DNA of 64,000 nt from Hymenobacter convexus (lineage in GTDB: Bacteria > Bacteroidota > Bacteroidia > Cytophagales > Hymenobacteraceae), in assembly GCF_030580955.1 (NCBI RefSeq), contig NZ_JAUQON010000002.1:713170-777169 (forward strand), in the 5' to 3' direction. The notes under the pieces are model-generated. The model did no database searches. It was not told the DNA's origin and worked only from the letters and a program-made list of their open reading frames with translations. Each line of letters opens with the position of its first letter. Position 1 is the stretch's first letter. A program made the position numbers and the translations under genes. Shown one piece after another: positions 58,696 through 64,000 of the stretch.

Positions 58696-61371
58696 ATGCA
58701 AAAAACGGATAAGGCTATAGACGGGTCGACGGTATTTGGCATGACGCGAGGCTGTTGGGCGCTGGTACTGCTGTTGCTGCCTCAACTGCTGTGGGCGCAA
58801 AGTGCACCTCGGCCGTTGCCCCAGCCGAAGCTCGCTCCCGGCCTGCAAGCCAGCCCAACTGCCTCCCGCGCCTCCCAAACCGTGCGCGTCAGCGTGCCCG
58901 ACCCCCCTGCCTTCCGACTGTGGCTGCGCCTGCACCTGCCCACCGCACAAGCCACGCAGGCCGGCGCGTCAGCGCGCACCCTCACCGTCACCGGCCTCGA
59001 TGCCGCCGCGCTGGCCCAACTGGCCGTCAGCCCCCTCGTCGATTTCGTGGACGTAGGTGACCGCCGCGCCCACGAGGAGCGCCGTTTAAATAACTCCGAC
59101 CTGTCGGTCAATGGCTTCACCGTGGCCCAGGCCCGCTACCCCCAGCTTACCGGCCAAGGGCTGACCGTATCAATAAAGGAACAACCCTTCGACCCCAACG
59201 ACCTTGACTTGAAGGGCCGCGTGGCGGCGGCCGGCGCTTTCCCCGGCCCGGCTTCCGACCATGCCACGGCCATGGCCACCCTCATCGGCGGGGCCGGCAA
59301 CTCCGACCCGCTGGGCCGTGGCGTGGCCCCGGCTGTGCGCCTGGCCACCTCCGACTTTGCCCGCCTGCTGCCCGACGACGGGCCGCAACTCGCCCAGGCC
59401 GGCATATCCATCCAAAATCACTCTTACGGCGTTGGCATCGAGAATTACTACGGGGTCGAAGCATTGGAATACGACCGGCAGTGCCAGCAGTATCCGCAAC
59501 TGTTGCACGTGTTTTCGTCCGGCAATTCGGGCACGGCGGCCAGCCCCAGCGGTGCCTACCAGGGCCTGCCCAGCTGGGCCAACCTCACCGGCCAGTTCAA
59601 GATGTCGAAAAACACGCTGAGCATAGGCGCCACCGACCCTAGCGGCCAGGTGGCGGCCCTCAGCTCGCGCGGCCCTGCCTATGACGGCCGGGTGAAGCCG
59701 GAGTTGGTAGCCTACGGCGAAGGCGGTTCATCCGAAGCAGCCGCGCTGGTGTCGGGCTTGGGCGCGCTGGTGCAGCAGGCCCACCGCGACCTGCGCGGCA
59801 GCCTGCCGCCCGCCGCCCTCGTCAAAGCTGTGCTGCTCAACAGTGCCGACGACCTTGGCCGCCCCGAAGTCGATTTCGTGAATGGTTTCGGCCAGGCCGA
59901 TGCTGTGGGCGCCCTCGCCACCGTGCGCGAAGGCCGCTTCTTCACTGGCACCGCCACGGCGGGCGCCGACCGGGTTTTCACCATCGTCGTGCCCGCCGGC
60001 CAGCACCAGCTCAAGGCTACCCTGGCCTGGAGCGACCCCGAAGCCGCCGCCAATGCCCCCCAGGCCCTAATCAACGACTTAGATGTGGAGCTGTTGGCCG
60101 TAGCCACCGGGCAGCGCTGGCTGCCGTGGGTGCTTAGCCCCACCCCACGCGCCGATTCGCTGTCCCTGCCTGCCCGGCGCCGCCCCGACCACCTCAACAA
60201 CGTGGAGCAAATCACGGTGGTCGCGCCCGCGCCGGGCACCTACGAGGTGCACGTGCGCGGCTTTGCCGTGCCACAGGGGCCGCAGGCATTCAGCCTTGCC
60301 TATGAATACAGTCCCGTGGCGCTGGAATGGCACCGCCCGCCCACGCCCGGCAACGTGCAGCCCGGCGCGTCCACCACGCTGCTCTGGCAATGGAACGGCC
60401 CCGCCACCGCCACCGGCCGCCTCGAATACCGCCCGCTGGGCCGCACTCAATGGCGGCTCGTGAGCGCCGCTGTGCCGCTGGCGCCCAACCGCTACGCCTG
60501 GGCCGCCCCCGATACCACGGCGCTGGCTCAGTTGCGCTTCGTGGTCGGCAGCCAGACTTTTCCTTCCGATACTTTCGCCATTGCGCCGGCGCTGGCCCTG
60601 CAGGTTGGCTACACCTGCCCCGATGAAACACTGCTGCAGTGGCGCCAAGTGCCCGGTGCCACCGGCTACCAGGTGTACCAGTTGAGCGCCACCACGCTGG
60701 TGCCGTTGGGGCTACCTGCAACCGATACGGCCTTGGTAATCAGCCGCACCCAAATGGCCCTGACGCGCTACTACGCCGTCGCACCACAGTTGCGCGGCAT
60801 CGCGGTAGCGCCCGGCACCACCATCGACTTCGCTACGCAGGGCACGGCGTGCTACTTCCGCTCCTTCCTGCCGCGCCAGCTGGTCGATGCACTCATTCGC
60901 TTCGATGTGGAACTGGGCACGGTATTCAAGCTGCGCTCGGCTACACTGGAGCGCCAGCGGCCCGATGGCCGCTTTGAGGCCGTGCAAACCATCAGCCCGG
61001 TTACCAGCGTCAGGTTTGCTTTCAACGACCAACCGCCAGCTGCTGGCCGCTACCTCTACCGCGTACGCCTCGACAACGTAGCTGGCCAGCAGTTTTATAG
61101 TGGTACTGAAGAGGCCTTCCTGCTTCGCGCCGGCTTGATTCAGGCTTATCCAAATCCTGTGCAAGCTGGCGCCTCACTCACCGTGGTGGCCAACAGCACG
61201 TCCCCCATAACCATCCGCCTCTACGACATGCTGGGCCGGTTCCAGCGCACCGCCACTGCTGAGGGACTCATCAACCTAATCGATACCAATGGATTGAAGC
61301 CCGGGCTGTATATGCTGAAAGTGCAACAGGACAACAATGCCGGCCAAACCCTCAAGATTGTCATTCAATAA
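58696..61371 (+). CDS. S8-family serine peptidase with T9SS sorting domain, altered triad
   Basis: An 891-residue secreted protein; signal peptide at GCWALVLLLLPQLLWAQS. The subtilase fold is clear: His in SDHATAMATL (His189), oxyanion Asn in FSSGNSGT, and Ser in GGSSEAAALVSG (Ser346). The catalytic Asp position reads VSIKEQPFD, with Glu162 where V-V-D-T-G is usual. Downstream are a beta-sandwich P-like domain, Fn3-like modules and a T9SS domain (IQAYPNPVQAGASLTVV ... LKPGLYMLKV). The start could be 58741 (MTRGCW), which gives a cleaner signal peptide. Confidence 0.9.
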   Translation: MQKTDKAIDGSTVFGMTRGCWALVLLLLPQLLWAQSAPRPLPQPKLAPGLQASPTASRASQTVRVSVPDPPAFRLWLRLHLPTAQATQAGASARTLTVTGLDAAALAQLAVSPLVDFVDVGDRRAHEERRLNNSDLSVNGFTVAQARYPQLTGQGLTVSIKEQPFDPNDLDLKGRVAAAGAFPGPASDHATAMATLIGGAGNSDPLGRGVAPAVRLATSDFARLLPDDGPQLAQAGISIQNHSYGVGIENYYGVEALEYDRQCQQYPQLLHVFSSGNSGTAASPSGAYQGLPSWANLTGQFKMSKNTLSIGATDPSGQVAALSSRGPAYDGRVKPELVAYGEGGSSEAAALVSGLGALVQQAHRDLRGSLPPAALVKAVLLNSADDLGRPEVDFVNGFGQADAVGALATVREGRFFTGTATAGADRVFTIVVPAGQHQLKATLAWSDPEAAANAPQALINDLDVELLAVATGQRWLPWVLSPTPRADSLSLPARRRPDHLNNVEQITVVAPAPGTYEVHVRGFAVPQGPQAFSLAYEYSPVALEWHRPPTPGNVQPGASTTLLWQWNGPATATGRLEYRPLGRTQWRLVSAAVPLAPNRYAWAAPDTTALAQLRFVVGSQTFPSDTFAIAPALALQVGYTCPDETLLQWRQVPGATGYQVYQLSATTLVPLGLPATDTALVISRTQMALTRYYAVAPQLRGIAVAPGTTIDFATQGTACYFRSFLPRQLVDALIRFDVELGTVFKLRSATLERQRPDGRFEAVQTISPVTSVRFAFNDQPPAAGRYLYRVRLDNVAGQQFYSGTEEAFLLRAGLIQAYPNPVQAGASLTVVANSTSPITIRLYDMLGRFQRTATAEGLINLIDTNGLKPGLYMLKVQQDNNAGQTLKIVIQ

Positions 61372-61401
61372 ACCCGCCGAAGTTGGCTGCGAGCAAACAG
61401 T

Positions 61402-61435
61402 AAAAAGCCCCGACTCGCAGGAGTCGGGGCTTTTT
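61402..61435. terminator. Bidirectional intrinsic terminator
   Basis: AAAAAGCCCCGACTC, loop GCAG, GAGTCGGGGCTTTTT between the convergent S8 and M57 genes. Confidence 0.93.
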
Positions 61436-61455
61436 GTTTGAGCTACTAACCGAAG

Positions 61456-62268
61456 TTAGTAGATGTAGTTCAGGGCCGTGAGGTCGTTGGCGGTGAAGGG
61501 GCGGTTCACGCCGTTGCCCACGCAGGCCAGCATCCAGGAGTTGGGCTCGGCCGTCGAGGGCGTGCCGGGAATCAGGATGGCGCCCACCGTGCTGGCTCCT
61601 TCGTTGGAAGCACTGCCGCCGCAGCTATACGCGCGGTTGTAGTAGTCGGTGTGGCGCATGCCAATGCAGTGGCCCATCTCGTGGGCCATGATGGTGGCGA
61701 TGTAGTTGATATTGGTGCTGTTAATCACGTTAGGCACCAGCGTGAAGCCCGGTGCAGGGTTGCCGCCGCTGGGGAAACCGCCCGACTGCCCTAGCACGCC
61801 CGTGCCCAGGTTCGACGAGTATTTCACCGGCATTTCAGCCCCCGAGCTTACGCGGCGGAACTGCACCCGCAGGTTGGCCGCGTTGTAGCGCCGAATGGCC
61901 TCATCAATGGCCGACACATAATAAGAGTTGAACGAGCTGCTGATGCTCACGGTGAGCACGCGCGGCAGGCCGGTCACTAGGTTGGTGGTGCGGTACTGCT
62001 CCTCGTCGCCCACGCGCAGGGTGGAGTAGCCGGGGGCGCTGGCCAGCAAATCAGGCGTTAGCATGATGTCGCCCTCGACCACGTAGCCACCGTCAACGGC
62101 GCGGACGTCTTGCGTGCCAAAGCCGAGGGCTTTGATTTGCGCCAAAGCTTGCTGCGACACCGCAGCCGGCGCGGCCGTGGTTTCCTCTTTCTGCTTTGAG
62201 CAGGAGAAAAGTGCTAATGCCGAGGCGGCGCACAAAGCAGCGGTGGAAAGTGCGTTTTTGATTCTCAT
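61456..62268 (-). CDS. M57-type (HEIGH-like) metalloprotease lipoprotein
   Basis: A 270-residue protein with an SPII signal (ALALFSC near residue 23). The metzincin motif HEMGHCIGMRH is complete (His196, His200, His206). The upstream region YYVSAIDEAIRRYNAANLRV and a Met-turn-like region (NSWML) are consistent with the dual-action HEIGH metallopeptidase family M57, common in Bacteroidota. Mature Cys residues (SCGG, LACVG) may form a disulfide. Likely a surface or periplasmic zinc protease. Confidence 0.88.
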   Translation of the reverse strand: MRIKNALSTAALCAASALALFSCSKQKEETTAAPAAVSQQALAQIKALGFGTQDVRAVDGGYVVEGDIMLTPDLLASAPGYSTLRVGDEEQYRTTNLVTGLPRVLTVSISSSFNSYYVSAIDEAIRRYNAANLRVQFRRVSSGAEMPVKYSSNLGTGVLGQSGGFPSGGNPAPGFTLVPNVINSTNINYIATIMAHEMGHCIGMRHTDYYNRAYSCGGSASNEGASTVGAILIPGTPSTAEPNSWMLACVGNGVNRPFTANDLTALNYIY

Positions 62269-62656
62269 GGTTTTTGGGGTTTGGTAGTGTGAAAATTGGG
62301 TAAAGGATGGGCCCAATTAGAGGAGAATTATTGTAAACAACAATAGTGTTTTTGGTAAAAGATTATAAATAATTCAAAACATGTGTTTAAAGCACGCAGA
62401 AGCATTTGTGATTATCCCAATAGCTGGCATTTGCCAAAATTTTACACCTTTATCGTAATAGTTATAAATCAAAGATTTTATTGGACGGCTGGGCGTTCCT
62501 CTTCGGGGGGCAACTGGGCTACAGGCCGGGTATTGTCTGGCGCGGAACGGCAGCGGGGACTTCCCTTTTTGAATTGTGTATCTTTGCTAGTAACCGAATT
62601 TTCGTGGAAAACCGGGCGCTATTGCCGTTTTCTCTCAACTATACAATATCAGCCAG
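62269..62656. other. Divergent intergenic region, AT-rich left half (388 bp)
   Basis: The span 62280-62480 is AT-rich (for example AATTATTGTAAACAACAATA and GATTATAAATAATTC, both small dyads). It separates the M57 and RicT-like genes. Short open frames here (62383-62736, 62481-62759) overlap the true downstream gene and have no supporting features. Confidence 0.65.
62579..62586 (+). promoter_or_regulatory. TATCTTTG (-7) box before the RicT-like gene
   Basis: A perfect TAnnTTTG match 70 nt before the ATG at 62657. No -33 TTG at 17-21 nt. Confidence 0.45.
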
Positions 62657-64000
62657 ATGGCTTGCTCAACTTGTTCAACCGGTGGGGGCTGCGGCACCAC
62701 CAAAGTGGGAGGCTGCGGCTCCAAAGGCGGCTGTAGCTCCGGCGGCTGCACTCGCATGAATGTGTTCGATTGGCTTCAGGATGTGGAAGTGCCCGATTCG
62801 TTTGCCGGATTTGACATCGTCGAAGTGCGTTTCAAAGGCGGCCGCAAGGAGTTTATGCGCAACGACCAGCGCCTGCCCCTCGTCACGGGCGATGCCGTGG
62901 TGGTGGATGCGGCCGGCTCGGGCTGGCACCTCGGCCACGTGTCGCTCAAGGGCGAGCTGGTGCGCCTGCAAATGCGCAAGAAGAAAATCCCCACCGACTC
63001 GAAGGAAATCCGCAACATCCTGCGCATTGCCACCCCCGACGACGAGGAGCGGTGGCAAGCCGTGCGCGACCTCGAAACCGGCACCATGTTCCGGGCCCGC
63101 GCCGTGGTGAGCGAGCTGCGCCTGCGCATGAAGCTGAGCGACGTGGAATACCAGGCCGACCGCACCCGCGCCCTCTTCTACTATTCGGCCGAAGACCGGG
63201 TCGATTTCCGCGAGCTCATCCGCCGCCTGGCCGACGAGTTCCGGGTGCGCGTGGAGATGCGCCAGATTTCGCTGCGCCAGGAGGCCGGCCGCATTGGCGG
63301 CCTCGGCATCTGCGGGCGCGAGCTGTGCTGCTCGACGTGGCTGACGGACTTTAAAACGGTGAGTACCACCGCCGCCCGCTACCAGAACCTCAGCCTCAAC
63401 CCGCAGAAGCTGGCCGGCCAGTGCGGCCGCCTCAAGTGCTGCCTCAACTATGAACTGGATGCGTATCTCGACGCCTTGAAGGATATTCCGCAGGTGCAGC
63501 GCCCGCTGAAAACCAGCAAGGGCGAAGCCTTTTTGCAGAAAACCGACATCTTCCGCCGCCGCATGTGGTTTGCCTTCAAAGGCGACAACAACTGGGTGAT
63601 GCTCGACACGGCCCGCGTGAAGGAGCTGCTGGATATGAACAAGCGCGGCGAAATCATCGAAAGCCTGCTGCCGCCCCGCGAAGAAGCCCCCGAGCCCGAA
63701 GTTTCGGCCATTGTGGAAGGCTCGCTCGACCGCCTCGACGACAAAATCAAGAGCAGCAGCAAGCGTAGCAAGCGCAAGAAAGGCAAAGGCGAAAAGGACG
63801 GCGACGCTCCCGAAGCCCGCGCCCCCCGCGAAGGCCGTGAGCCCCGCGAGCCGCGGGCTCCCCGCCCCGAGCGCGAACCCCGCGCCGCCCAGGAGCCCGG
63901 CGCCGAACAGCCCCGCGAAGGCCGGGAGCCTCGGGAAGGCCGCGAAAGCCGCCCGCCCCGCGAGGGCCGGGAAGGCCGGGCGCCCCGCGATGGCCGCCGC
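62657..64000 (+). CDS. PSP1-domain protein, RicT/YaaT-like (partial, runs off right edge)
   Basis: At least 448 residues, with no stop before the window end. The N-terminus is Cys-rich (MACSTCSTGGGCGTT, GGCGSKGGCSSGGC) and is followed by MNVFDWLQDVEVP. The PSP1 core contains VEVRFKGGRKEFM, RALFYYSAEDRVDFRELIRR, IGGLGICGRELCCSTWL and QCGRLKCCLNYELD, i.e. the conserved cysteines that bind an iron-sulfur cluster in B. subtilis RicT. The C-terminal tail is Arg/Glu/Pro-rich (PREGREPRE repeats). RicT with RicA/RicF influences RNA maturation; the partners are not in view. Confidence 0.92.
   Translation, partial: MACSTCSTGGGCGTTKVGGCGSKGGCSSGGCTRMNVFDWLQDVEVPDSFAGFDIVEVRFKGGRKEFMRNDQRLPLVTGDAVVVDAAGSGWHLGHVSLKGELVRLQMRKKKIPTDSKEIRNILRIATPDDEERWQAVRDLETGTMFRARAVVSELRLRMKLSDVEYQADRTRALFYYSAEDRVDFRELIRRLADEFRVRVEMRQISLRQEAGRIGGLGICGRELCCSTWLTDFKTVSTTAARYQNLSLNPQKLAGQCGRLKCCLNYELDAYLDALKDIPQVQRPLKTSKGEAFLQKTDIFRRRMWFAFKGDNNWVMLDTARVKELLDMNKRGEIIESLLPPREEAPEPEVSAIVEGSLDRLDDKIKSSSKRSKRKKGKGEKDGDAPEARAPREGREPREPRAPRPEREPRAAQEPGAEQPREGREPREGRESRPPREGREGRAPRDGRR

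Overview
The window looks like a chromosomal segment of a GC-rich Bacteroidota, most probably a Hymenobacter-like member of the Cytophagales (inference). The reasons are four secreted proteins with C-terminal type IX secretion (T9SS) sorting domains, Bacteroidota-type promoters (TTG, about 19 nt, TAnnTTTG) in front of many genes, few obvious Shine-Dalgarno sequences, lipid A/LPS genes (lpxH, kdsD, manC) implying an outer membrane, and typical Bacteroidota families (GWxTD protein, DUF2723 membrane protein, PSP1/RicT-like protein, bacilliredoxin). No rRNA, tRNA, CRISPR array, prophage, transposase or plasmid function was seen. Coding density is high and genes lie on both strands.

Layout. 1-6.7 kb (minus): SAM methyltransferase, a short UvrA-class ABC ATPase, and a giant FG-GAP T9SS protein. 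6.9-9.8 kb (minus): an msrB interrupted by one amber codon, a PH-like protein, an NCS1 transporter and a small exported protein. 9.9-15.4 kb (minus): glpD, then the 5-oxoprolinase operon pxpB-pxpC-pxpA with an NRAMP-superfamily transporter. 15.5-23.1 kb: M1 aminopeptidase lipoprotein, lipoprotein, M20 amidohydrolase, peptide deformylase, ferredoxin reductase, GNAT. 23.1-27.5 kb: a strikingly AT-rich leader followed by a two-gene, translationally coupled exported unit ending in a HYR-repeat T9SS protein. 27.6-30.1 kb: a betaine/ergothioneine-type ABC importer whose fused binding domain is circularly permuted. 30.2-40.4 kb: DUF3850, M28 peptidase, a deleted pirin gene, GH43, bacilliredoxin, EamA, M3 peptidase, recQ. 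40.8-48.8 kb: kdsD, manC, rlmB, GWxTD, DUF2723. 49-56 kb: cupredoxin, birA, rsfS-ftsH, LUD, lpxH, a beta-propeller protein. 56-64 kb: zinc alcohol dehydrogenase, NHL propeller, S8 protease, M57 metalloprotease, and the start of a PSP1/RicT-like gene that runs off the right edge.

Genes that work together: pxpABC plus transporter (5-oxoproline salvage); the two-gene ABC importer; rsfS-ftsH (ribosome silencing and membrane proteolysis); kdsD, manC and lpxH (envelope glycoconjugates and lipid A); several exported peptidases (M1, M3, M28, S8, M57) together with GH43, suggesting a polymer-degrading lifestyle.

The most unusual layer is non-coding. About thirteen dispersed inverted-repeat elements, roughly 75-200 bp, sit between genes. 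Their arms are themselves partly palindromic and many share a related core, an architecture like REP doublets (REPINs). One supplies the start codon and first codons of a gene, another a stop codon, and a third encloses a terminator.
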